Part shown: one piece after another, positions 1-5,480 of the stretch
Layout: every line of letters starts with the position of its first letter
Numbering within the stretch: the stretch's first letter is position 1
Source: JACPTG01 sp964504135
GTDB taxonomy: Archaea > Nanobdellota > Nanobdellia > Woesearchaeales > UBA10216
NCBI GenBank assembly: GCA_964504135.1
Contig: CAZDCW010000037.1
Location: 1-12,943, forward strand
DNA length: 12,943 nt
Direction of reading: 5' to 3'
Position numbers and translations under genes: made by a program
Notes under the pieces: generated by a model
What the model was told of the DNA's origin: nothing
What the model saw: only the letters and a program-made list of their open reading frames with translations
Databases searched by the model: none

Positions 1-17
1 CCTTCAAAACCTACATT

Positions 18-43
18 CCATCCTGAAAAACCCTTCAGGATGG
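18..43. repeat. Perfect 10-bp inverted repeat upstream of first gene
   Basis: Arms at 18-27 and 34-43 are perfectly complementary around a 6-nt loop (aaaccc). It lies about 20 bp upstream of the TATA box at 62-69. No T-run follows on the right, so it is not an obvious rightward terminator. It could be an operator for the gene at 92 or the end of a transcript from outside the window; function is inference. Confidence 0.4.
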
Positions 44-61
44 TAAAGTATTACGAAAATA

Positions 62-69
62 TTTATAAA
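62..69 (+). promoter_or_regulatory. TATA box of secreted Cys-rich protein gene
   Basis: TTTATAAA with its first T exactly 30 nt upstream of the ATG at 92. This spacing places transcription initiation at or next to the start codon, so the mRNA is probably leaderless. Confidence 0.75.
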
Positions 70-91
70 CCCCGGTTCAGAATTTCCCTTT

Positions 92-1243
92 ATGCGCCTT
101 GCGATCCTGCTTGCACTGGCTGTTTTTGCCGCAGCTGTTTCTGTCTCGGCAAGGGTCGCCTGCTATGACAATGGCGGCATTAGCATTACAGGATATTCCG
201 ACCTGCCTAATGTGGTGAATGCCACAAAGGAGGGCTCATCAAAGCGCATCCAGATTCCAGGGGAGTGGAACTCTGCAACAGGCAGCAGGCTGCACCATTT
301 TGTTTCGGATGAGGCAATACTTGTCAACGCCAACAGCACGACGTATATGGTTTATGCCGGCCCGGACAAATTCTCAGTAACCTGCCCTCCTTTTGTGTTC
401 AGCTGCAGGATAATCAATGTCACGGCCAGCTCATGCTACAAGCAAAACAATACTTTCATAGCCAGGTTTAACGCCTACAATTACAAGCTGCCTTCAGGCC
501 AGGGGCTGAGGTTCGAGCGGCCTTTCCTGCTTACTTATAAGGTTGTTGATGCCCAGCGGCGCGAGCTTAAGCACAGCCCGGATGTAAACGACCCTGAATT
601 CCGCAACATCAGCCTAAGCGTGGTCAGGAACCTGGGCTACAACACATTTGCCCTCAGGTGGAATACGACAAGGAACATAAGCAAATTCATTGTCCAGTAC
701 CAGGAGTGCGGTGACAGGTATAACTTCTTCGAAAGCGTGCAGTGCTCTGCGAGGCAGAGCTGCATCGCTGACAGGGAGTGCGGTGCTGACGAGTCCTGCC
801 AGGCTGGAGAGTGCGCGAAGCTTGACTGCGGGGAATGCAGCAGGATTGTGGACAGGAAGTGTGTGAAGCTGGAGTGCTGCTCAGATGATGACTGCGCTGA
901 AGGGAAGTACTGCGCTTCCAGTTATTGCCTGGCCCTGGCCTGCCTTGAGGATGAGGTCGTTAACGGGCATGAATGCGTAAGCCTGGATTGCGGGGCTGGA
1001 GAGTTTGTCCTAAACAGAACCTGCACGAAATGCCCTGCGGGCCAGAGGCTGGAGGCAGGCAGCTGCGCCCCCTTGCAGTGCACTGCGGATGAGAGGCCAG
1101 TGGCCGACAGGTGCGAGAAGCTTTCCTGCGCCGATGACGAGGCCTTTGAGAAGCACCAGTGCGTGAAGCTTCGCTGCGGCTTCCTCCAGGCAGCGCATAA
1201 CCATGCCTGCATGAGCATCTTCAGGAAGCTGTTTGGAGGCTGA
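92..1243 (+). CDS. Secreted cysteine-rich surface protein
   Basis: 383 aa. Residues 1-20 form a Sec-type signal peptide (basic start, hydrophobic core, SVSA before Arg21). The middle, to about residue 200, looks like beta-rich ectodomain and has several N-x-S/T sequons, for example in VVNATK, NVTAS, RNISLS and NRTC. From about residue 205 to the end the protein is very rich in cysteine, with a repeating unit of about 16-20 residues of the form L-x-C-x(3)-[DE]-x(6-7)-C-x-x, seen around LACLEDE, LQCTADE and LSCADDE. Such Cys-knuckle arrays resemble EGF-like or dickkopf-like extracellular repeats, but I do not recognise a named family. The ATG is fixed by the TATA box at -30. No membrane anchor is evident at the C terminus (ends KLFGG). 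Its stop lies just before the next gene's start, so the two are probably co-transcribed. Likely an extracellular or cell-envelope protein stabilised by disulfides. Confidence 0.8.
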   Translation: MRLAILLALAVFAAAVSVSARVACYDNGGISITGYSDLPNVVNATKEGSSKRIQIPGEWNSATGSRLHHFVSDEAILVNANSTTYMVYAGPDKFSVTCPPFVFSCRIINVTASSCYKQNNTFIARFNAYNYKLPSGQGLRFERPFLLTYKVVDAQRRELKHSPDVNDPEFRNISLSVVRNLGYNTFALRWNTTRNISKFIVQYQECGDRYNFFESVQCSARQSCIADRECGADESCQAGECAKLDCGECSRIVDRKCVKLECCSDDDCAEGKYCASSYCLALACLEDEVVNGHECVSLDCGAGEFVLNRTCTKCPAGQRLEAGSCAPLQCTADERPVADRCEKLSCADDEAFEKHQCVKLRCGFLQAAHNHACMSIFRKLFGG

Positions 1244-1244
1244 A

Positions 1245-1769
1245 TTGCCGGTTCCAATCCTAAAGGACCTTGCATCCCTCGCCTATCAGGATATCATCCG
1301 GAGAAGGAAGGTCACCCCCTTTATCATCTTCGTCTCCTTCATAGCGTCCTTTGCTGCTGCCCGGCTGACTGTGGCCACATTCCCGGACTTCGCCCTGATT
1401 GTCAGGCAATATCACATACATCACTTCTATTATGGAATCTTCCTTATATCAGCCGCAGCCTGGATTGCCCTGGTCTCTGACCGCCAGCGCCTGATGAGCC
1501 TGGCTTCAATCCTTTTCGGCGTCGGCCTTGGCCTGGTCACTGATGAGATTGGGCTGCTTCTGACGTGCAATTCAGAGGGACTTGGCTGCGACTATTTTGC
1601 ACGGGCTTCCTTTGATATCGCGGTTCTTCTTGCCCTTTTCTTCCTGGCCAGCATCTACTTCAGGCCTTTTATGGTGCAGGTGACCTCTAAATCTAAGTCA
1701 GTATGGAAGACTGTGCGCACAAAAGCCGGGGAAAATATGAGGAATTCCGGCAACAGGAAGGAGCTTTAG
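1245..1769 (+). CDS. Four-helix integral membrane protein, unknown function
   Basis: 174 aa from TTG at 1245. I chose this start because GGAGG at 1235-1239 lies 5 nt upstream and the previous gene's stop (1241-1243) falls between them, the usual arrangement for translational coupling; a TTG at 1233 is in frame but has no such site. Four hydrophobic helices are visible, beginning near TPFIIFVSFIAS, YYGIFLISAAAW, SLASILFGVGLGL and FDIAVLLALFFL. A conserved-looking HIHHFYYG motif precedes helix 2 and TDEIGLLL lies in helix 3; His and acidic residues in or near membrane helices suggest metal binding or proton chemistry, but this is inference. The C-terminal tail is basic and probably cytoplasmic. 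Similar HH-containing small membrane proteins occur in archaea and actinobacteria without assigned function. Confidence 0.75.
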   Translation: MPVPILKDLASLAYQDIIRRRKVTPFIIFVSFIASFAAARLTVATFPDFALIVRQYHIHHFYYGIFLISAAAWIALVSDRQRLMSLASILFGVGLGLVTDEIGLLLTCNSEGLGCDYFARASFDIAVLLALFFLASIYFRPFMVQVTSKSKSVWKTVRTKAGENMRNSGNRKEL

Positions 1770-1792
1770 CCACTGCGGAACTGCATCAAAAC

Positions 1793-1801
1793 CTTTTTAA
1801 G
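1793..1801 (+). promoter_or_regulatory. TATA-like box of tRNA-Gln
   Basis: CTTTTTAAG about 30 nt upstream of the mature tRNA 5' end, in otherwise G+C-rich intergenic DNA. It would start the transcript a few nucleotides before position 1828. Confidence 0.55.
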
Positions 1802-1827
1802 AAGGCAGGCCATTTCCAAGCCGGCGC

Positions 1828-1900
1828 AGCCCCGTAGTGCAGCGGCCAAGCATAGGGGACTCTGGATCCCTTGACGGCGGTTCGAATCCGCCCGGGGCTA
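1828..1900 (+). tRNA. tRNA-Gln (anticodon CUG)
   Basis: Folds fully. The acceptor stem pairs 1828-1834 (AGCCCCG) with 1893-1899 (CGGGGCT), with discriminator A at 1900. The anticodon stem pairs 1855-1859 with 1867-1871 around loop CTCTGGA, giving anticodon CTG at 1862-1864. The T stem GGCGG/CCGCC (1876-1880, 1888-1892) closes loop TTCGAAT. No CCA is encoded, so the CCA must be added enzymatically, and no intron is seen. A short T-run follows directly. The 3' end of this gene is the sequence copied in the three direct repeats downstream, so it appears to be the attachment site of the accessory block. Confidence 0.96.
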
Positions 1901-1905
1901 TTTTT
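1901..1905 (+). terminator. T-run terminator of tRNA-Gln
   Basis: Five T residues immediately after the discriminator base, the usual archaeal oligo-T termination signal. The first three T residues are also part of the attachment core shared with the downstream repeats. Confidence 0.5.
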
Positions 1906-1913
1906 CTACATTA

Positions 1914-2186
1914 TTATTGCTTGCTGACGAACTCCATTATCACTTTTTTCATTTTTGGATTTAGCGAGACGTGGAGTTCTCCGGTTGATTTTTTGGCAAG
2001 AAGCCAACTGTCATTAATCAGCTCTTTTATGGCGTTGTCAATCAATTTTTGACCTTCCTTTGTTGATGTAAAATTTGAAGGAAAGCCTTTTTTCAGGTTT
2101 CTTACATCAGTATGCTTGCCTCCCCATCTAGGAGGAGTTATAAGCCCATCCAGAATTATCCTTTTTACAACTTTAGGATCAGGCAT
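1914..2186 (-). CDS. Small conserved-type archaeal protein, possibly winged-helix
   Basis: 90 aa. Its stop is 14 nt beyond the tRNA gene, the same placement as the first gene of cassettes B and C. The sequence is basic: a segment around KRIILDGLITPPRWGGKHT is followed by LKKGFP, a helix rich in Lys and Glu (KLIDNAIKELI), and then WLLAKKSTGELHVSLNPK, which looks like a helix followed by a beta wing. This resembles small archaeal proteins with a predicted helix-turn-helix fold, but I do not recognise a characterised family. The start ATG is supported by TTTATTAA exactly 30 nt upstream (2216-2209), so it is probably leaderless. It is divergent from the winged-helix gene; the pair could be an antitoxin/toxin or regulator/effector module, which is inference. 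Confidence 0.7.
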   Translation of the reverse strand: MPDPKVVKRIILDGLITPPRWGGKHTDVRNLKKGFPSNFTSTKEGQKLIDNAIKELINDSWLLAKKSTGELHVSLNPKMKKVIMEFVSKQ

Positions 2187-2208
2187 GTTTCAAATTGCCA
2201 TCCCCTAC

Positions 2209-2216
2209 TTAATAAA
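2209..2216 (-). promoter_or_regulatory. TATA box of leftward cassette A gene
   Basis: TTTATTAA on the minus strand, starting 30 nt upstream of the ATG at 2186. Confidence 0.65.
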
Positions 2217-2258
2217 GCTTTCTTCTAAAATGATATGATGTAATATTAAAACAAAAGA

Positions 2259-2266
2259 TTTAAATA
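2259..2266 (+). promoter_or_regulatory. TATA box of rightward cassette A gene
   Basis: TTTAAATA predicts initiation near 2289. The leader of about 20 nt then contains AAAGGGAGA (2296-2304) before the ATG at 2311, so unlike most genes here this one seems to use a Shine-Dalgarno site. Confidence 0.6.
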
Positions 2267-2310
2267 TGCGTGGATGTGCGTATAGGCATATAGTGAAAGG
2301 GAGAGACGAA

Positions 2311-2646
2311 ATGGAACAAACGATATTCATTAAAGCACTTGGTGACACACCGAAGATAAGGATTTTGAACTATTTAATAAAGTACCGTGGGTTGGACTAC
2401 TCGATGTCCGATATTGCTAGGAACAGCAATGTTGGCTGGGCAACCCTTAGCAGGCTATGGAAAGAATTTGTAGGATTGAAGATAATTACGGCCACAAGAG
2501 AAGTAGGGAAGGCGAAACTGTTCAAGTTAAATGAGGAAAATGAAGCAGTCCTGAAGCTTATAGAAGTATACAATAAACTGTTAGAACAAGAAACCGAGGA
2601 CCATTTTGCCAAAAATACAAAAACGGTCAAGTCTACTGTAGAATAA
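2311..2646 (+). CDS. Winged helix-turn-helix DNA-binding protein
   Basis: 111 aa. The N-terminal two thirds has the ArsR/MarR-like pattern: a helix with ALGDTPKIRILNYLI, then YSMSDIARNSNVGWATLSRLW as helix-turn-helix, then a wing around IITATREVGKAKLFKLN. The C terminus is a charged helix (LKLIEVYNKLLEQE), probably for dimerisation. Start: ATG 2311 has the purine-rich site AAAGGGAGA at 2296-2304 and lies about 20 nt below the predicted transcription start; GTG 2293 and a further upstream ATG at 2266 are in frame but less likely. The stop is 3 nt before the repeat at 2650, so the gene runs to the edge of its cassette. Likely a regulator of the divergent 90-aa gene or of itself. The recognition helix is clear; the partner and ligand are unknown. 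Confidence 0.75.
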   Translation: MEQTIFIKALGDTPKIRILNYLIKYRGLDYSMSDIARNSNVGWATLSRLWKEFVGLKIITATREVGKAKLFKLNEENEAVLKLIEVYNKLLEQETEDHFAKNTKTVKSTVE

Positions 2647-2649
2647 ACA

Positions 2650-2697
2650 AAGCCCCTCTTTTTAACAAAAATGTTCAGTGCCCGCCCGGGGCTATTT
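2650..2697 (+). repeat. Direct repeat R2, tRNA-derived attachment-like site
   Basis: 48 nt. Identical to the repeat at 5481-5528 at 40 of 48 positions by my alignment. The right end, 2682-2697, exactly matches the tRNA-Gln gene 3' end and its first trailing T residues (1888-1903). The left part contains CTCTTTTTAACA, shared with the other repeats. Only in this copy do AGCCCC (2651-2656) and GGGGCT (2688-2693) form a 6-bp stem like the tRNA acceptor. The T-run at 2659-2663 may also terminate transcription of the gene ending at 2646. Confidence 0.85.
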
Positions 2698-2712
2698 ATG
2701 ACTACATATTAT

Positions 2713-3615
2713 TCAAATATTACCCTTTGTGGACATAATCTGCTTGTAGAGGAACTGCACCAAAGTTCTAAGATTCCCCTTTTGGGCCTTTTCCAGAGAA
2801 GTGTAGTAATCAATCCTCTCAGAATGAGGGATATTGACCATAGGGTAACCGGTTCTATTGAGCAGGAAATTTATGAGTATTCTGCCTGTTCTACCATTCC
2901 CATCAACAAACGGGTGGATTGCCTCGAAACCTGCATGAACGTAAGCGGCTGTGATTAATGGGTGAATTTTGGACTTGTTCCTGGTAAGCCACAACAATAA
3001 CCGCCTCATTTCTTTCGACACTTCTGATGGCTTTGGATGAATGAAATCTGCCCCCCTGATGTAAACCTGAAGCGTTCTATACTTTCCAATTTGTTTTTCC
3101 AAGTCAGAACTCAACGTATTTGTGACTAGTATTTTTTGCAGTTCGCACACGAATTTTTTGTTGACTTCACCCTTATATTTTAGCATATAATCGAAGGCCT
3201 TCTTATGGTTTATCGCCTCATTTATTTCCTGTGGAGTCTTCCCTTTTGGGGTGACATTATCAAAAATAACCGCAGAAGTTTCTTGAAGACTGAGGGTGTT
3301 GCCCTCTATCGCATTGGAATCATAAGTGAATTTTGCAAGAAACCGCTCATACCTGTTCTGCCAGGTTCCCTTGGGCAGTCCTTGGTGTAGTTTTTTAATG
3401 GATTCCAGCCTTTTGCGCTGCTCGCCTGAAAGAAGACTGTTAAGCGATGTGTCAAGCTCCTTATCTGCCTCTCTCGCCTTCCGTGAAAGGTCGCTGCTCG
3501 ACAAGTTTGACCCAAGATATTTCCTCCTTTTCCTAACATCGCCCCCTTCACGAACAGACCTAACCCTATAATAGTACTTGTTATTCCCCTTTCCTTGCAC
3601 TTCAGTGTAGGTCAT
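2713..3615 (-). CDS. Fic/DOC family protein, class II self-inhibited AMPylase-type
   Basis: 300 aa from ATG at 3615. This start is chosen over an ATG 96 nt upstream because TTTATAAA lies exactly 30 nt before it. The Fic core motif HPFVDGNGRTGR (residues 234-245) is intact, with catalytic His234, Asp238 and the anion-binding GNGRTGR loop, so the enzyme should be able to transfer a nucleotide (usually AMP from ATP) to a protein hydroxyl. Residues 100-106, SNAIEGN, match the inhibitory helix motif [S/T]-x(3)-E-[G/N] and lie N-terminal to the core, which defines class II. Residues 1-45 have a basic RxRKYLG segment typical of archaeal and bacterial Fic proteins with an N-terminal extension. It is the first gene of cassette B and divergent from the deacylase gene. 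Likely a regulated modifying enzyme or toxin; the target is unknown. Confidence 0.93.
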   Translation of the reverse strand: MTYTEVQGKGNNKYYYRVRSVREGGDVRKRRKYLGSNLSSSDLSRKAREADKELDTSLNSLLSGEQRKRLESIKKLHQGLPKGTWQNRYERFLAKFTYDSNAIEGNTLSLQETSAVIFDNVTPKGKTPQEINEAINHKKAFDYMLKYKGEVNKKFVCELQKILVTNTLSSDLEKQIGKYRTLQVYIRGADFIHPKPSEVSKEMRRLLLWLTRNKSKIHPLITAAYVHAGFEAIHPFVDGNGRTGRILINFLLNRTGYPMVNIPHSERIDYYTSLEKAQKGNLRTLVQFLYKQIMSTKGNI

Positions 3616-3637
3616 TAATATGCTTATGTCTACATTA

Positions 3638-3645
3638 TTTATAAA
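3638..3645 (-). promoter_or_regulatory. TATA box of Fic gene
   Basis: TTTATAAA on the minus strand, its first base exactly 30 nt upstream of the ATG at 3615. It decides the Fic start codon and implies a leaderless mRNA. Confidence 0.7.
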
Positions 3646-3746
3646 TTTTGTGTAAAAGTAGACATAAACAGATTGCCCGGGATTTGCAAATGACCGTTTT
3701 TTGAAGAACATTTTTCATATGATGACTTTTCCTCACTCAAACTACA

Positions 3747-4250
3747 ATGAACGATACCTACACTAAACTAATAGAATTTCTAGACCAACATAAAGCGAAT
3801 TACAGGTTGATTGACCATCCTGCCGAGGGAAGGACAGAACTCGTCAGCCCAATGCGTGGCAACAAAGTTTCAGAAGCCGCAAAGTGCATCGTCATCATGG
3901 TGAAGCTTTCAAAGAAAGATACGAAGTACATTTTGGGTGTTGTTCCTGGCGATACAAGAGTAGATTTGGACACTATCAAGAGATTGTTCCAGGGGATATA
4001 CATTTCTTTTGCCACGCCTGAAATTGCAGAAAGGCTAGCAGGCAGCGTTGCTGGCACGATTCTTCCATTTTACTTTAATCCTGAAATGGAGTTGATTGTT
4101 GACCCGGCATTATTGAAAAACGCCGAAATATTCTTCAAGGCAGCTCGATTGGATCGTTCAATGGCTCTTAAAACAGATGACTACGTGGCTCTAGCTAAGC
4201 CACGCCTTGAACGCATAGCAAAGTATTCCGACACGATTGCATTAGTGTGA
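3747..4250 (+). CDS. YbaK/ProX-type aminoacyl-tRNA deacylase domain protein
   Basis: 167 aa, the usual length of a free-standing trans-editing domain of the YbaK/EbsC/ProX superfamily. Family-like features are the N-terminal helix followed by YRLIDHPAEGRT, a conserved-type AAKCIVIMVKL strand with the Lys that in this family contacts the tRNA 3' end, the VVPGDTRVDL segment, and a Gly-rich stretch (LAGSVAGTILPF) before the last strands. Such proteins hydrolyse mischarged tRNA (for example Ala- or Cys-tRNA-Pro) in the cytoplasm. The start is the only good ATG; the promoter is weak (TTCATATG at 3714-3721), so regulation is unclear. It is divergent from the Fic gene and is carried in the same cassette, which is unusual for a housekeeping editing factor and suggests a protective or antitoxin-like role, but that is inference. 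Substrate specificity cannot be read from the sequence. Confidence 0.82.
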   Translation: MNDTYTKLIEFLDQHKANYRLIDHPAEGRTELVSPMRGNKVSEAAKCIVIMVKLSKKDTKYILGVVPGDTRVDLDTIKRLFQGIYISFATPEIAERLAGSVAGTILPFYFNPEMELIVDPALLKNAEIFFKAARLDRSMALKTDDYVALAKPRLERIAKYSDTIALV

Positions 4251-4271
4251 ATTCTTTTCCTAGAATCAAGG

Positions 4272-4319
4272 GAATCCTTCTTATTAACAGAAACGTTGAG
4301 TGTCCATCCGGGGCTGCTT
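4272..4319 (+). repeat. Direct repeat R3, most diverged attachment-like copy
   Basis: 48 nt, 43 of 48 identical to R4 by hand alignment. The tRNA-like core has decayed to CCGGGGCT flanked by mismatches (13 of 17 positions match tRNA 1887-1903). The arm TTAACAGAAACGTTGAGTGT is identical to R4. The copy starts 21 nt after the deacylase stop and ends 4 nt before the HEPN stop codon at 4324-4326. Confidence 0.85.
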
Positions 4320-4323
4320 TTTC

Positions 4324-4824
4324 CTAACCCTGAATAATACCTTTGGTGTCTTTAATCATATCCTGGCACAGGCCGAGAAGCTCCTCCACTTTTTGCTTGT
4401 CAATGTCCACAATTGGAGTATACTGGTATTTCTCACGCATCGGAATTATCTTATCCTCACCCAGGTCAGGGCTTATGGCATCCACATATTGCTGGAAATC
4501 CTTGCCAATCTTTCCTTCTTCAATCAGGCTTTCAACAACAGCCAGGGTGCAATCCTGATTCCTGCTCTCGTAACCAAACTTGGCTATAACTGCAAGGCAG
4601 CAATGATAAGTAACGTAAAACCCTACATTGATAGCCCAATCATAAAAACCGTTTTTCCTCGCTAGCAAGAAAAACTCAAGATTATGCTCAGCCTTTACAA
4701 TGTGCTCTTCTGCCAGTTTATTGTCGGGCATTGCCTTTACCAAACCGCGATGCTTCCTGCCTTCGGCAAGCTGCTTCTTGGCCTGATCCAGGCACCACCT
4801 CACTTTATTCTCTGCTTTGGGCAT
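4324..4824 (-). CDS. HEPN domain protein (partner of MNT)
   Basis: 166 aa, mostly helical, with the HEPN pattern of long helices: LAEEHIVKAEHNLEFF, DWAINVGFYVTYHCCLAVIAKFGYESRNQ and DKQKVEELLGLCQDMI. The segment after helix 3 reads SRNQDCT (Arg88 to Cys92), where ribonuclease-active HEPN proteins have R-x(4-6)-H; the His is missing, so RNase activity is doubtful and the protein may belong to a non-canonical subfamily. The start ATG at 4824 has GGAGGTG 8 nt upstream and lies inside the end of the upstream gene (20-nt overlap), so translation is coupled to the MNT gene. HEPN and MNT proteins form toxin-antitoxin complexes in which MNT nucleotidylates HEPN. Its stop is 5 nt past repeat R3. The fold assignment is good; activity is uncertain. 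Confidence 0.82.
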   Translation of the reverse strand: MPKAENKVRWCLDQAKKQLAEGRKHRGLVKAMPDNKLAEEHIVKAEHNLEFFLLARKNGFYDWAINVGFYVTYHCCLAVIAKFGYESRNQDCTLAVVESLIEEGKIGKDFQQYVDAISPDLGEDKIIPMREKYQYTPIVDIDKQKVEELLGLCQDMIKDTKGIIQG

Positions 4825-5407
4825 TCTTCAACACCTCCACAAACAGTTCCTGGCCGTGCACCACTACGCAGGTTCTTACCATATCTACTAAGGGCTTGTC
4901 TTTTTCCTTTAGATTCTTTTCAAACTCTTCCTCTGTCAAGTACAACGGATGGATTTTCAGGCGGTTCTTCCTGTTAATCTCATCCACTCCTCCTTGCAGC
5001 CCGGAATAATCCTTAGGGCTCCTTAATATGAAACAAACGTCCACATCTCCAGCAGTCTTTTCCTTTGTTAGGATAGACCCGAACAAAAACACGGCTTTAG
5101 TTTTCTGTGCATATGCCCGCAAATCGTATATCCATCCCTTTACAAAGCTTGACAAGCCGCTGTAGTCAAGAAAGATAAGTTCCAGAAGCTTTATCACATA
5201 CTCGCTCTTAAGGTTGGGTTTGTAAAAAATTGCGTTGCCCATCCTCCTGCTAACCAAAATGTTCTTTTCCTTCAAGCCTCTCAACAGCTTTAAGCTCCCA
5301 ACACTGCTAATTCCCAGTTTGTCCTTTATATTGTAGGAGTTATGGCTTGTTAAGAAATCCGTGAAGATAATCTTCAAAGCCCTCTTCCCATTATCGCTAA
5401 GTTCCAT
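4805..5407 (-). CDS. wHTH-fused MNT-type nucleotidyltransferase (HEPN antitoxin)
   Basis: 200 aa. Residues 1-65 are a winged helix (SYNIKDKLGISSVGSLKLLRG followed by a wing around VSRRMGNAIFYK). Residues about 100-200 form a minimal nucleotidyltransferase domain with FGS at 109-111 and Asp121-Val-Asp123 (GS-x9-DxD), the polymerase-beta-type metal site. In HEPN-MNT modules the MNT protein is the antitoxin and can AMPylate its HEPN partner; the fused wHTH would bind the operon's own promoter. Start ATG 5407 has GAGGT about 9 nt upstream, within a leader of some 17 nt. Two 14-bp operator-like copies lie between the start and the TATA box. The wHTH-MNT fusion is familiar in archaea. Function is inferred from motifs and from the overlapping HEPN gene. 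Confidence 0.88.
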   Translation of the reverse strand: MELSDNGKRALKIIFTDFLTSHNSYNIKDKLGISSVGSLKLLRGLKEKNILVSRRMGNAIFYKPNLKSEYVIKLLELIFLDYSGLSSFVKGWIYDLRAYAQKTKAVFLFGSILTKEKTAGDVDVCFILRSPKDYSGLQGGVDEINRKNRLKIHPLYLTEEEFEKNLKEKDKPLVDMVRTCVVVHGQELFVEVLKNAQSRE

Positions 5408-5413
5408 CTTGAT

Positions 5414-5427
5414 ATAACCTCAAGTTA
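5414..5427. promoter_or_regulatory. Operator copy 1 of the HEPN/MNT operon (putative)
   Basis: ATAACCTCAAGTTA, 12 of 14 identical to the copy at 5435-5448. The core AACCTCAAGTT is close to palindromic. It covers the predicted transcription start of the MNT gene, so a bound protein would block initiation. The natural candidate binder is the wHTH at the N terminus of the MNT protein (inference). Confidence 0.5.
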
Positions 5428-5434
5428 GAGTACT

Positions 5435-5448
5435 ATAACTCCAAGTTA
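5435..5448. promoter_or_regulatory. Operator copy 2 of the HEPN/MNT operon (putative)
   Basis: ATAACTCCAAGTTA, whose core AACT-CCA-AGTT is a perfect palindrome around three bases. It starts 21 bp from copy 1, two helical turns, so both copies face the same side of the DNA. It abuts the TATA box. Confidence 0.5.
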
Positions 5449-5455
5449 TATATAA
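5448..5455 (-). promoter_or_regulatory. TATA box of HEPN/MNT operon
   Basis: Minus-strand TTATATAT within CTTATATATAAC. It predicts initiation near 5425, leaving a short leader with a Shine-Dalgarno-like GAGGT before the ATG at 5407. Confidence 0.6.
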
Positions 5456-5480
5456 GCTTTATGCATTTTGGGATGGTTTA

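Larger units (their letters stand above)
1901..2697. mobile_element. Cassette A at the tRNA-Gln attachment site
   Basis: Bounded on the left by the intact tRNA 3' end and on the right by the repeat at 2650-2697, which shares CCGCCCGGGGCTATTT (16 nt) with tRNA positions 1888-1903. It holds two divergent genes, a 90-aa leftward protein and a 111-aa winged-helix regulator, and is visibly more A+T-rich than the flanks. No integrase is present. The boundaries are seen in the sequence; mobility is inferred. Confidence 0.65.
2698..4319. mobile_element. Cassette B (Fic + YbaK-like deacylase)
   Basis: Lies between repeats R2 and R3. Two divergent genes fill it, with the leftward gene's stop 16 nt after the R2 core. 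The lower G+C than the flanks suggests foreign origin. No integrase or transposase is present. Mobility is inferred from the repeats. Confidence 0.65.

Noticed and set aside
922..1275. Leftward 117-codon frame opposite the Cys-rich protein
   Set aside because: A shadow of the cysteine-rich coding region; no promoter or ribosome site and low-complexity Ser/Pro composition.
1837..2052. Rightward open frame of 71 codons starting within the tRNA gene
   Set aside because: It reads through the tRNA-Gln structure and then antisense to the 90-aa cassette A gene, which has its own promoter.
2650..2697. Repeats as additional tRNA genes or tRNA pseudogenes
   Set aside because: Only the last 13-17 nt match; there is no T-stem pairing, anticodon arm or D arm.
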